From: Cordilura impudica
Lineage: Eukaryota > Arthropoda > Insecta > Diptera > Scathophagidae
Direction: 5' to 3'
NCBI GenBank assembly: GCA_963682025.1
Contig: OY821518.1
Span: 14,952,922-15,016,921, forward strand
Length of the DNA: 64,000 nt
A program made the position numbers and the translations under genes. The notes beneath the pieces are model-generated. The model searched no databases. It was not told where the DNA came from and saw only the letters and a program-made list of their open reading frames with translations. How positions within the stretch are numbered: the stretch's first letter is position 1; the number at the start of each line of letters is the position of its first letter. Below are positions 11,700 through 23,782 of the stretch, one piece after another.

Positions 11700-12930
11700 A
11701 AAAATCGCCAAAATTGAATATCACAACAAAAAAAAAAAAAAAATAAAAATCGTCAGTTAAAAATCGCCAAAAACAAAAATTGCCATAACCGAAAATCGCG
11801 AATAACGAAATTTCAAAAAACAAAAAGCGCTTAAATCAAAAATCGCCAAAACTGAAAATCGCGAATAACAAAAATCGCCAAAATTAAAAGTCACCAAAAT
11901 CAAAAATCACAGAAAACAAAACCGCTAAAGCCAAAAATACATAAAATAATATGCTAAATTAAAAATCGCCAAAATAAAATAAACAAAAATTGGCAAAATC
12001 GAAAATACCAACAAAAAAAAAAAAAAAAAATTGCCAAGTCAAAAGTAGCCAAAATCGAGAATCGCGAATAACAAAATTCTCCGAGACCAAAAATTGCTAA
12101 AACCGAAAATTGCGAAAAACAAAACCGCTAAAGCCAAAAATACATAAAATTCGAAATTTGCTAAAATCAAAAATCGGCAAAATAAAAAAAAAAAAACAAA
12201 AATTGGTAAAATCGAAAATACCAAAAAAAAAAAAAAAAAAAAACGAACATCGCCAAGTCAAAAATAGCCAAAATCGAGAATCTCGAATAACAAAATTCCC
12301 CAAGATCAAAAATTGCTAAAACCGAAAATTGCGAAAAACAAAACCGCTAAAGCCAAAAATACATAAAATTCGAAATTTGCTAAAATCAAAAATCGGCAAA
12401 AAAAAAAAAAATTGGTAAAATCGAAAATACCAAAAAAAAAAAAAAAAAACAAAAATCGCCTACTCAAAAATAGCCAAAATCGAGAATCTCGAATAACAAA
12501 ATTCCCCAAGATCAAAAATTGCTAAAACCGAAAATTGCGAAAAACAAAACCGCTAAAGCCAAAAATACATAAAATTCGAAATTTGCTAGAATCAAAAATC
12601 GGCAAAATAAAAAAAAAAAAAAAACAAAAATTGGTAAAATCGAAAATACAAAAAAAAAAAAAAAAAAAAACGAACATCGCCAAGTCAAAAATAGCCAAAA
12701 TCGAGAATCGCGAAAAACAAAATTCCCCAAGATCAAAAATTGCTAAAATCGAAAATTGCGAAAAACAAAACCGCTAAAGCCAAAAATACATAAAATTCGA
12801 AATTTGCTAAAATCAAAAATCGGCAAAATAAAAAAAAACAGAAAAAAAAGAACATCGCCAAGTCTAAAATCGCAAAAACAAAAAGCGTTAAAATAAAAAA
12901 TACCGAAAATAAATAGAATCGTTTTCTAAA
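11700..12930. repeat. ATCGCCAAAA-rich satellite with ~206-221 bp units
   Basis: Built from short variants of AAAATCGCCAAAAT and organised into longer units. The marker GCGAAAAACAAAACCGCTAA occurs at about 12112, 12331, 12537 and 12758, giving spacings of 219, 206 and 221 bp. The length differences come mainly from the poly-A tracts. The nucleosome-scale unit would be typical of a satellite. Frames of 60-80 codons in this region (Lys-rich on plus, Phe-rich on minus) follow from the repeat and are not genes. Confidence 0.85.
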
Positions 12931-13014
12931 AAATGTATTCACAGCTGATTTATTTCAGTTACGATGGTTTTAGCGATGGGTTACAGCTAGTTATTAATAA
13001 AATAACTGGCAGCG

Positions 13015-13560
13015 CATACATTTTCTTAATAAAATACCTTTTTCTTTTTCGAAAAAAGAAGATATTTTTCCAAAAATTTGCCTTATCTTAAAAAAGTAAA
13101 TTTTTCTTAAAATGTAGTATATCTTTAAAAATTCCTTTTCTTAAGAAGTGCCTAAAAAAACGCCTTCTCTTAAAAAGTACGTTTTCTTAAAAAAGAACAT
13201 TTATTACGAATGTAACTTCTCTTAAAAAAGTACTTTTTATAAGAAAATAAATTTTTCTTAAAAAATGGATTAAGCAAGCAAGCATTTTTTCTTTAAAAAG
13301 TATTTACAAAAATAAGTAAGTTTTTCGAAAAAAAACACATTTTGTAAAAAAAATATTTTTTCTTAAAAAGGTGACTTTTTCAAACAAGCATTTTTTCTTT
13401 CAACAGTAATTTTTCTTAAAACGGTTATTTAAAAAAAAAGTAATTTATGTAAATAGAAGTAAATTTTTGAGAAAAAGTAAATATTTAAAAAAAAGTAAAT
13501 TTCTTATGAAAGTAATTAAAAAAAATGAACTTCAGTTAAAAAAATAATACTAAAAAAAAT
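13015..13560. repeat. Remnant of the 18-bp satellite
   Basis: Degenerate TTTTCTTAAAAAAGTA-like units reappear here (for example TTTTTCTTAAAA and AAAAAGTAATTT), separated from the main array by ~4.6 kb of other sequence. It may be a second array of the same family or one displaced by insertions. Confidence 0.65.
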
Positions 13561-13977
13561 GTTTTCATCAATACTCAGCGGCCGATTAAGGCGCGACACA
13601 GCAAATAAAATAAATAAAAAAAAAAAAAATAAAATAAAGTTAGGAATCTTTTTAATTATGGTCTACTCAGCTTATGTCCGTCCTCCCACCATGTTACCGT
13701 GAATTGTTTTTCGCAAAACCTGAGCAAAGACTTACTAATCACACGTTACACTGAAACCGCTGGGCCAGTATAGTAAGTCCTCCAAAGGGCTTGGCGTTCT
13801 CAAGCCAAACTAATTTTTTAGCTGTTATAGTTTTTCCTTACCTTGATGGATGGTTGGTTAGTTGTGGAGCTCTTACTCAAAGACCAATGATAATTTCTGA
13901 TTTCATTCTTCAGAAAGTTGTAGATAAGGCTCAAAAAATTAATTTTACTAATTCTATATATAAAAAATAGAATAAAA
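13561..13977. other. Spacer with a slightly more GC-rich core, unassigned
   Basis: Around 13580-13830 base composition rises (for example GCGGCCGATTAAGGCGCGAC), unlike the flanks. No frame or RNA gene is visible. It may be a fragment of an unrecognised retroelement or host sequence. Confidence 0.3.
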
Positions 13978-14785
13978 ACAAGTAAGAAAATTATAGTCGG
14001 TCTAGACCGACTATACGATACCCTATACCATGCGTTTAGAGACCCTATCTCTCAGGCCCAACTAACTGGATGTAGAAAATAAGCATAAACCAAATTTGAG
14101 TGGGATTTTTATTAATTTTTTCGGCTGCAGATATGAAAAAGTTCATATCGGATGCTATATCTATATGGGGACTAGGCCCAAAATTGGACCGATCCTGACC
14201 ATGTTTGGTAAAGCCTCTTTTATATTGCAAAAATATATACAAACAAAATCTGAGAAGAATCAGTGCAATATTTTTGTTTTTTGATAGATTTAAGTGAAGA
14301 TCGGGAAGCAGCTCTATATGGGGCCTATGACTAAGAGTTGTCCAATAGGGATCATTTTTGGAGTACTGATAAATGGATGTAATAAATACACACAAACCCA
14401 ATTTGACTAAGATTTATTTGATAATATGTATCTTATGGCAGTTTTTGTTGATTTCATAGGGGTCATTTGTATGGGGGATAGGTCTGAACATGGACTGCTT
14501 CTCACCAATTTTAATAGCGTTCATCCTATGGCCGATAAAAGCTTATATACCAAATTTCATCGAAATATATTCATATCTGCGACCTGCGGTTTGATTGCAA
14601 GCTTTACATGGACACACAGACGGACGGACGGTCGGACGGACGGACATCGTTAAATCGAATCAGCTAGTGATTCTGATTCGATCGGTATAATAAGAGATGG
14701 GTCTAGGTCAAATATTTTTGGTAGTTACAAACAGCAGCACAAAGTCATTATACCCAAACCATACAGTGATATAGGATATAAAAAG
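13978..14785 (+). mobile_element. Family A interspersed repeat, copy 2 (most complete)
   Basis: Best-preserved plus-strand copy. It starts AACAAGTAAGAAAATTATAG, followed at 13992-14015 by a perfect 24-bp palindrome (half-site TATAGTCGGTCT plus its inverse), then ACGATACCCTATACCATGCG. The right end is CATACAGTGATATAGGATATA. A 75-codon frame at 14426-14653, running into the GACGGACGG stretch, is also partly open in other copies but broken in two of them. I treat the element as non-coding. Confidence 0.8.
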
Positions 14786-14934
14786 AATAAAAATTCTGAT
14801 GTATGTTTGATTTAATATTAATAATATCACTCACGTATACTAAAATAATAAATAACAATCATACGCCCTGAATATCTAATGTTAGCAACAAAATTGGTAT
14901 TTTTGGAAAATTCATTTTAAAATGATGTCAAACT

Positions 14935-16060
14935 TCCATGGAGTGAATGTTGTCATACATTTGTATGGAAAGTGGTCGTGGTTTTTCAAGAAGTAGTAGT
15001 TCGCCAACATCACAATTATTTGCTTTGAAATTTTAAGAAGATTGTATCGAATTATTTGCAACTGCTAACAATAAATATGTGAAGATCCAATAAATAAAGA
15101 TGAATAAAAAAAAACAAACAGTAAACATTTTAGGAAGTCATGATGGATTTTTTTGTAAAAGTACATCACACTTGAAGTAAGAGTAAATTTTCTCGCATTC
15201 GTTTAAAAAGTGCCTGATCTTTTTCGAGTAGTTTTTTCCCCAGACCACAATTTTAATCGGAATGATTTAATTTTCTTAAGGAGTCATCTGTAAATGAGAT
15301 CAATTACGGACAGTGAAAAATATATTTTGTTTGGAATAAATTTAATTTAAAAAATTTTTTTTTTTTATTTTCTGTCGAGTGGTAGTTCCTCCTCCAAGCT
15401 TAAATTTTTGGCAGAATGCTTCGAAGCTTGAATGAAGTGTTCTCTTTATATGTACGGCTCTAAGGAGCATAATTTTTTGTTACGTCATTGTGGAAAATTT
15501 TCTGGAAAATATCATCAAACTTTAAATAAGAGCATATTTTCACACATTTGTATAGAAAGAGGTCAATATCAGTCGAGTACTGCTACAATTTTAGTCGGAA
15601 TGGTTTAAAGTTTTTTATGAGTAATCTACGATTATAGTCAATTACAAACAGTGAAAAATTAAAAAAACAAATTAATCTTTTTTACACTTTTTGTAAAATT
15701 TCCCATGTTTTTCAAATAGTTGTTCCCACACGCCAACATTTTTGTCGAAATGCTTTGAACTTTTGAAAGCGTATTCTCTACGTATATTCAGATTAAAATA
15801 CTAAGAGCTTTTTCAAAGACTTCTTGAAAAATTTTTTGTAAATAGGCACCAAACATATACCGAAGATCATAATTTCATACATTTGAATGGAAAGTGGATG
15901 ATCTTTTTCGGGTAGTAATTAGCCAACCCCATAGTTTTTATCAGAATGTTTCAATATAGCTGACTTCAAAATATATTAGATCTTACTGTGTATATTGGAA
16001 ATTTTTTTGTAAAATCTGAGAAGTGAATATTTTCACACATTTGTATGGATGACTGTCCAA
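14935..16060. repeat. Old ~170-bp tandem repeat, strongly diverged
   Basis: A phrase of the form CATTTGTATGGAAAGTGG, then AGTAGT, CCAAC, CACAATTTTAATCGGAATG and TTTAA recurs near 14953, 15196, 15380, 15540, 15700, 15874 and 16036. Most intervals are ~160-180 bp. Copies differ by many substitutions and indels, so this is a decayed satellite or the repeated body of a mobile element. Confidence 0.55.
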
Positions 16061-16156
16061 TGCAAGTGAAAATAAAATGTTATATTCTTAGTACTTGTAT
16101 GATTCCAAAAATTATATATTTGTTAAATACGTCTTTATATCATTTTACATGCTTCC

Positions 16157-16968
<812 letters not shown>

Positions 16969-17217
16969 GTTTGTTTTGACTACACGAATTATTCTATTCG
17001 TTGAGCTCGAGTAGTGTGTATAGTCGATAAAATTAATCCAACTTGATTTGCTGATGCAACTTGCTGAAGAATGTTAAAAAGTTTTTAAAATTAATTATTT
17101 TTACCATCAATTTACAAACATACATATACAAAAATTAGATACCTTTAGTTAATTATAATTTTTGTACATGGACTAAAGAAAAAAGAAAATAGTAAAAATA
17201 TAGAAATAAAAATTTTT

Positions 17218-17863
17218 ATTTAAATGGTGCGTGGTAAAGAAGAAGAAATATATATTTCAAAAATTCATAACTGCACTGTATTCTTAATCGGACCGGTTTC
17301 TGGCATTTCAGCCTTCATCAGCGATTTATTGAACATTGTGATAATTGTTATGTTTTTAATTGAATAGATTGTTTCTATATGAAAATTTTTTCTATTTAGG
17401 GCGGCCGTGAGGTTTTGAACCATGAACCTTCACATACACTCGTACTTGCACCTTTTGGTCAGCGCTTTAACACACGCACCTAAAGTCAGGCCTACGAGCA
17501 GTGTGGTTAGATTCAGTTTTCGTACCATACAGCTTTACTTTGTATTAATTTCAGAAGATACAACTCTGTCCAAACAGACAATCGTTATTTTTGAATTTTG
17601 AATATTTTTTGCATTTATACTTCTAATTTCCACTATTCTCAGTTTTCGTAAGAGTTGTCATATGTGATGTACGGTTTTGTACATACCTACATATGCACTT
17701 TTACATATATTTGAGATGACGCTTTGAAGCGAAGAAATTTTTTGTTTGTTACATGTTTTGATGAAGGCTGAAATGCCAGAAACTGGTCCGATTAAGACTA
17801 CAGTGCAGTTATGAATTTTTGAAATATATGCTTTCTTCTTCTTTACCACGCACCATTTAAACA
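17218..17863. mobile_element. TIR element, family I
   Basis: Long inverted ends: the left begins TTTAAATGGTGCGTGG and continues through GGTAAAGAAGAAG, AATTCATAACTGCACTGT and CTGGCATTTCAGCCTTCATC; the right (about 17755-17863) is its complement. The arms share ~105 bp with few differences. The left arm alone extends ~170 bp to 17393 in a form that reappears inverted at 57893-58075. The interior (17400-17750) has no frame but contains a tRNA-like stretch (about 17400-17490, minus strand). No transposase is present, so it is non-autonomous; superfamily unknown. Confidence 0.75.
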
Positions 17864-17937
17864 AAATTAAAATTTGTAGTAATTGCAATATGTCTGAAAA
17901 ATGACTAAATCTAACAAACAAAAAATTTTTATTTTTA

Positions 17938-18144
17938 GGTTATTCTATAAATTTTGTCGCTTTCTGTTTAGATCCGTCAAGTTCACATTTAATGTTCGGC
18001 AAAATAATAATGAAACATATTTTTTTCGTATGAAATTTTATTTTTTTATTAAGCTCCGAAAATGTATCTAATTTTTATACTGCATAGCATCAAATATTAA
18101 CTTAACAAACTTTAGTTGCAGGAACAACAGTTGTAGAATAAGGA
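17938..18144. mobile_element. Fold-back family D, copy 3
   Basis: Left arm GGTTATTCTATAAATTTTGT, then GTCAAGTTCACATTTAATGT. The right arm is the inverse, ending ACAGTTGTAGAATAAGG. It has the same arrangement as copies 2 and 4, with several substitutions. Confidence 0.6.
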
Positions 18145-18795
18145 CATTAAATCAAATTTATACTGCTATTTTGGTCGATGATTTTTAATTTAATTCATAT
18201 TTTTCTCTTACGTTTCGGTGGTTGCGTTTCACTTTCGTCGAGAAATTATATATAAATCTTAAACAACACACAACAACAAATAGCAGTCAGGACAATATTA
18301 TAATTGCATTTAAAAAAAAAAAAAATAATTTTTACATTGTTCTGTTAATGTACCTAAACGAAGACGTTAACACTTCTGTTACTTTTGTCGCTGTTAGATT
18401 TTCATTAAATATTTATTTTACGAACATTACGTTATGTAAAATTGATCAAATTTCAAATACAGCAAGGACAATTTAAAAATTACAATTTTCAAAAAAAATT
18501 AAATATGGCAGAAAATGTCAGGTATTCCAAGCAATTCATAAGTGGAGAGCTGTGCTGAAGGACATTTTTTTTGGTTGGCCAGAAAATTGAAGAATTTAAA
18601 AAAATGAGGAAATTGTTTAATTATTTATAAAAATGTGTTCGAAATTAAATTGTAATTAAACGTGTAGAAAAATTATTAATATTTTTTTCAATAGTTTTTT
18701 TATGTTAAGGGCAGATAATCAATCGTTGGATTTTTTATATGGTCTTTGAGTCAAAAATACATACAGAATACGAAATTCTTCAATACTAACGAATA
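18145..18795. other. AT-rich spacer, nothing recognised
   Basis: An 84-codon frame (18222-18476) has no recognisable motif, low-complexity Lys/Asn content and no neighbouring support. I do not call it a gene. Confidence 0.4.
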
Positions 18796-19165
18796 TCTAT
18801 AATATTAATAGGCTAGGCAATTTTTTGACCAATGTTTTGTTCTACCGTTTGTTCCCGATTTTGACCAAACGTATACTATTTGAAAGGTATTTCTTTTTAG
18901 CCGTTTTGCAGATTTACAGATTTTTAAATATTTACCTTTACTTTGAGTAAATTGCACTTAAAGTTGTTATTAACACATACATAAAATTATACATATGCTA
19001 TGTGTGTTTTATTAAATTTGTTAATGTGTTTGCAATAAAAATGAGTTTTTGTGCTGATTTGTGAATTGGCTATAATTGATTAGCATACTTTTAAAGTCTT
19101 TATTTAATGAAAAAATAAAATTTCCTAGAATTTGCACTCGAATTTCAAGGGCTGGAATCTGCTAG
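18796..19165 (+). mobile_element. Helitron-like family B, copy 2
   Basis: 370 bp from TCTATAATATTAATAGGC to AATCTGCTAG, inserted between A (18795) and T (19166). The 5' TC, 3' CTAG, the short inverted CTCGAA...TTCAAG just before the end, and the A|T target without duplication are the classical marks of Helitrons. No Rep/helicase frame, so it is non-autonomous. Confidence 0.8.
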
Positions 19166-19367
19166 TTTTAATAAAACTTGTATAAAAGTCATTAGTATTT
19201 TTTTAAATGATTTTTTATCTTAAATAAAAAGAAAAAAATTAATATATGATATTTTGCTAGCTTTACTTTCTTACGTTTAAATAATCAGTCATCGGATTTG
19301 ATATTTGGGTTCGAGCCAAAAAGCCATACAGAATACGAAACTTTCCTGTGCTAACGAGATTTTATAT

Positions 19368-19586
19368 AGTTATTCTATTCACTTTCTGTTGAGGTCTGTT
19401 AAGTTAACATTTGATGTTAAGCAGCATCAAAATGAAACATACTTTTAGGGCTCAATAAAAAATTTTAATATATATTTTTCTTGTGATATTTTGTTTTTTA
19501 TTATCCTCTAAAAGTATGTTACCTTTTATGCTCCATAACACCAAATGTTAACTTAACAGAAATGAACAAGAGTTACAAAATAACCA
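19368..19586. mobile_element. Fold-back family D, copy 4
   Basis: Cleanest D copy. Left arm AGTTATTCTATTCACTTTCT, GTTAAGTTAACATTTGATGT, CATACTTTTAGGGCTCAATA. The right arm is the complement in inverse order, ending CAAGAGTTACAAAATAACC. It could fold into one long hairpin with a short AT loop. Confidence 0.65.
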
Positions 19587-20012
19587 CATTAGTTGTAAAA
19601 CTTTTGGTTCTGTTAAATAATTTGAGTTTAAAGAATGCAAAAAGTGAAAAAATTAAGTAACTGACGTCAACAGAATCAATGTTACAGTTACAGAATCAGG
19701 CTAAGTAATGTTTGCATATAGATTCAAATAGTGAAAAAATTTATTGTGGAAAAATTTGATTTAAGTCTCTTTTTATGTGGATAAATAATTTTTTTCTATT
19801 TTTTAAAAACTAAATTCTGTTTTTAAAATTAAAATATTTTTTAATCATGAAAAATTTTTATTTTATTTTTTTTTTGGTTTGAGAAAAATTTAAGTGAATT
19901 TTTTTCTAATCCTATTTTTTAAGGCAAAAAATAATGATTGTCTGTTTTTTGGCTTATAAGTTTTGAGTCCTTGTTGATGTTTTCTGTATGTCATGTAATA
20001 ATCAATTAATAA
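19587..20012. other. AT-rich spacer, nothing recognised
   Basis: Runs of T and A with no supported feature between a D and a B element. Confidence 0.4.
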
Positions 20013-20389
20013 TCTATAATATTAAAAGGCTAGGCGATTTCTTGTGACCGATATTTTGTTCTACCGTTTTAAGTCGATTTTGATCAAACATATATTATTT
20101 GAAAGGTATTTCTTTTTAGCCGTTTTGCAGATTTACAGATTTTTTAATTTTTTCCTTTATTTTGCGTAAATTGCATTTAAAGTTGCTACTAACACATACA
20201 TAAAATTATACAATGCTATGTGTGTGTTTATTAAATTTGTTAATGTGTATGTAATAAACATGAGTTTGTTTTTTGTGTTGATTTGTGAATTGGCTATAAT
20301 TGATTAGCATACCTTTAGGATTTTTATTTAATGAAAAAATAAAATTTCCTAGAATTTGTACCCGAATTTCGAGGGCTGGAATCTGCTAG
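20013..20389 (+). mobile_element. Helitron-like family B, copy 3
   Basis: 377 bp from TCTATAATATTAAAAGGC to GGAATCTGCTAG, flanked by A (20012) and T (20390). The internal GATTTACAGATT, GTTGCTACTAACACATACAT and TTGTGAATTGGCTATAATTG blocks match the other copies. Confidence 0.85.
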
Positions 20390-21487
20390 TACCAATTAAT
20401 ATTAATTTAAATGATAATCCAAAGAAACGCTCCAAAGTTTTTAGTGGTTCTTTTCGGACATACTATCCAGGTTTCAAACTAAAATATAAGCAAATTAATG
20501 GCTGGCTATTGTATGGAAGTGTAAATATAAAATCACCATAAACAACTTACGAACTCATACTTAAATAGTTTTCCAACATAAACTACAAGTCATTGTGAAT
20601 TTATGCTGGTTGTATCCTAAACTTTGTGCTTCTATTATTAGAAGAAAAAAAAAAACACATACAAGTGAAAATTTATATTCATCATGATTTTCCTACACTC
20701 ATATGCATAAACAGGGTTAAAGAACAAACTTGACAAAAACAGAATTTTTTTTATATAGTTCGCTTGGCAAGTGACTAACGAACCAGGCAAAAATACATAC
20801 AACCGCTTACCGAAATGGCAACACGGCAAATAAAACTAAAAAACATCCGCATTAACATAAGTTTGTATAGAAAAAAACTTCAAGAACTTTACATTATTCG
20901 TTGGCATAAAATTTGCTGCTCCTTAGGTGTAGTGGAAATAAACGTACACATGTATAGGTGTCTGACTTAACTGTCTGAACGGAAGATAAATCAGTTGTTA
21001 TGTTTACATAAACAATTTTTCTTGTTGAAAGAAAAAAATTTAATATTCCTGTGAATAACTAAAATAAGTGGTTGATGAAAGAATGTATTTTATGCACGTG
21101 AGTGCAAACAGTGTATCGAAAGTAGTTCGAAACAAAGTTTTAGGAAATTTAAAATTATTATTCACCTCAATAAGTAATAATTATAATGGACTTTGTGCAA
21201 ATTAAGGCGGCATTTATTTTCAATTTGGAAATTCAATTTTCATTATTATTCTTTATTGTGGATAAATTATGTTAATTTAATATTCAGAAAAAAGACAGAT
21301 AAAAAATCGTATTTCGATTTCTGTCATTAAGCATTTATCACTGCAAATCAGTGTTTCCATTTTGGTTATTTTTAACCAAAATTGTTCATTTGTTTTCCAA
21401 GGTGGAAAACATCGATTGCATTCAATTTAAGTCAAAAAAATAGTTTTTATATTTGTTCATTCAAAGAGTAACAAAAAAACGAATTTT
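20390..21487. other. AT-rich intergenic DNA, no gene recognised
   Basis: Open frames of ~60 codons occur at the B border and at 20638-20829, but none shows a motif. Nothing else could be supported. Confidence 0.4.
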
Positions 21488-21842
21488 TTGGGTACCCCAC
21501 ATAGCCACATAATTTTCAGCGCTGAATATTTTGGGCTATTTTAAATATGCATTAATTTCGTTATTTTTCCCCAAGAAGGTGAAAAATATCCCCAAAAGTG
21601 CACGAAAACTTCTCTGGCGGCTGTTAAAAATAAAAATAAAGCTGAAAAATGGATTTCCCAATCCAAAAAATACCCGGTATACACATTTGCAATAATTTTT
21701 CTATATTTGAATGAGTATTATGGAAAATATAGAAATATCTGCATCGAAATTTTGGCAGGCTCGAAAATGCTTTTAGGGGTATTGTTCCTTGGGCAAATAT
21801 ACTTGTTAGGGCCCATAGTATCAGAATCGCGATGAACCCATG
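21488..21842 (+). repeat. Family F interspersed repeat, copy 1
   Basis: Shares an ordered set of phrases with 23783-24157: TTTTCAGC.CTGAATATTTTG, TTTTCCCCAA, GTGCACG.AAAC, GGCGGCTG, ATGGATTTCCC, ATCGAAATTTTGGCAGGC and CAGAATCG.GATGAACCCATG. The two copies, in the same orientation, bracket an E copy and a B copy. They are too diverged for a young LTR pair and no retroviral-type coding lies between. Function and class are unknown. Confidence 0.6.
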
Positions 21843-21864
21843 GAATAAAGATAATTGACCCACG

Positions 21865-23340
21865 TTAATAAAACAAGTGTTCAAACTCTCGGTCGCACCC
21901 CCTAGAAATATGCGAATAGCAAAACAAGTGAGAAACACAAAGTTTTGGGCCACTCAAAAAACATTTAGAGGTGGCCCAACACGATTGAAAATTTCAAGTG
22001 TGTTTTATATGGGGAAAATATGACTTTTTTTTTTCAGATTTTACGAAAATTTCGTTCTATAGTTTAATTTTTCCGAAAAATTGTTATATAATTCGGGATT
22101 AATAATAAATTATCTTTTCAAAAACCTATAAAACTTCAAAATCGAATAAAAAGTCGCCAAGAAATAGCAAATGCCCCAGACCACTTTTGTGCCAAAAAAA
22201 AAAAAAAAAAAATAGATCATGAAATTTTATGGACTTTTTTCAACTTTAAGAAATTAATTAAAGTCAACATTTTGTTTTAGTCCCTATGCCTGTAGGTACT
22301 CAGAAATGAAGTATAATTTTATTACCACCTTGTTAACCTATTAAGCATTGAGAACGAAAATGGAAAATTTTTTTGATAAAATTTTGAAAACTCCTTTTGT
22401 AAATTTTGAAAATTTTTCTGAAACAAAATTTAGAAAAGTTGATCTAGCTCTTTACACTCTTACTAAATGCATGTTAGAGATTAACTGTGTGAATTTTTAG
22501 GTAAATCCCTGTGTCTGAATTTGTTTGATAAGGATTTTATTTTTGCGGATTTCGAGAAAAATGGGATTTTTGTAAAATATTCTGTAAATGTACTCTTTCT
22601 AAATAATTTGTATCAAAAATTCATCACTTTTCTACTTTTAAATGTTATATTTTATCATAATAGCCTAGGGTTTCGGAAAAAATTTTATCACTTCATTAAC
22701 CCTTTTGGAATTGGGGTCACATATGACCACAAGCTAATAAAAGACAATTTATTTAAAAAATTCTAAGATTTTGTAAGTGCTGTTGAATTTTTAGATGCGA
22801 CACCTAAAATATAATAACGAAATGTATAGAATTTCCGTTTCTAAAATTTGAGATAAATCCGAGAACGTTAACCCATTATTTGCCAAGGCCAACTTTGGAT
22901 TTTAAGATATTTTTAAATAAATATTACCGAAAACTAGTTTTTCTATTAAACTCGAAGAAACCACTATTTAGAATTTAAGAAAAATAATTCGGTTATTTTG
23001 TAATTCTTTAAAGCTCCAGTGCTCCTGGGATCAAAATAATCCATTGTGATATATCTTTGGTGCAATTATCTGCTTATTGCTTGCGAATATATATTAAAAA
23101 AACTTTTAACCAATTTTGTTATAAAATTATTTTATGTATAAAAACTATCTATATTTTTTTAAAATAAAATAAGAAGATCCACAAATGACCCAAAGCTAAT
23201 AAAGGACGATTTATTCAAGAGAATATGAAATAAAAAATTAATTCTATTTATTTTGGTGTATTTAAGGAAGATTTAGTGTGCGATTCAAATTGTTTTCTGT
23301 AATCACTTACGACTTGCAATACGTATTGCTTTTCTTTAAT
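21865..23340 (+). mobile_element. Family E (long inverted-repeat Tc1-like MITE), single-arm copy
   Basis: Begins AAGTGTTCAAACTCTC and CACCCCCTAGAAATATGCG and contains the family landmarks CAAATGCCCCAGACCACTTT, GTTAACCTATTAAGCATT, a near-palindrome around 22711-22732 (TTGGGGTCACATATGACCAC) and GTGCTCCTGGGATCAAAATA. The arm matches 42288-43560 directly and 44395-45569 inverted. After ~23200 it runs into sequence that, in the 42-45 kb copy, forms the centre of the inverted structure, so this copy lacks its second arm. No transposase is seen; frames such as 22521-22766 are chance. Confidence 0.7.
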
Positions 23341-23371
23341 TTTATATTATAATATTAATTTTATATTTAAA

Positions 23372-23736
23372 TCTATAATATTAATAGGCTAGGCGATTTC
23401 TTGTGACAGATGTCTTGTTCTACCGTTTTATCCCGATTTTGACCGTACGTATATTATGTGAAAGGTATTTCTTTTTAGCCGTTTTGCAGATTTACAGATT
23501 TTTAAATTTTTTCCTTTGTTTTGAGTAAATTACATTTAAAGTTGCTACTAACACATAAAGTTGCTATTAACACATATTAAATTTGTTAATGTGTTTGTAA
23601 TAAAAATGAGTTTGTTTTTTGTGTTGATTTGTGAGTTGGCTATAATTTATTAGCATACCTTAAGGGGTCTTTATTTAATGAAAAAATAAAATTTCCTAGA
23701 ATTTGCACTCGAATTTCGAGGGCTGGAATCTGCTAG
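23372..23736 (+). mobile_element. Helitron-like family B, copy 4
   Basis: 365 bp from TCTATAATATTAATAGGC to GGAATCTGCTAG between A and T. A short internal duplication of GTTGCTA.TAACACATA is seen near 23540-23575, where part of the usual sequence has been lost. Confidence 0.85.
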
Positions 23737-23782
23737 TTTTATATTAATAATTTTATATTAAATTTAATGAAATCTATATAGG

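Noticed and set aside
12039..12942. Lys-rich plus-strand and Phe-rich minus-strand frames of 60-80 codons
   Set aside because: Both follow from the ATCGCC/poly-A satellite and repeat with it, overlapping on opposite strands.
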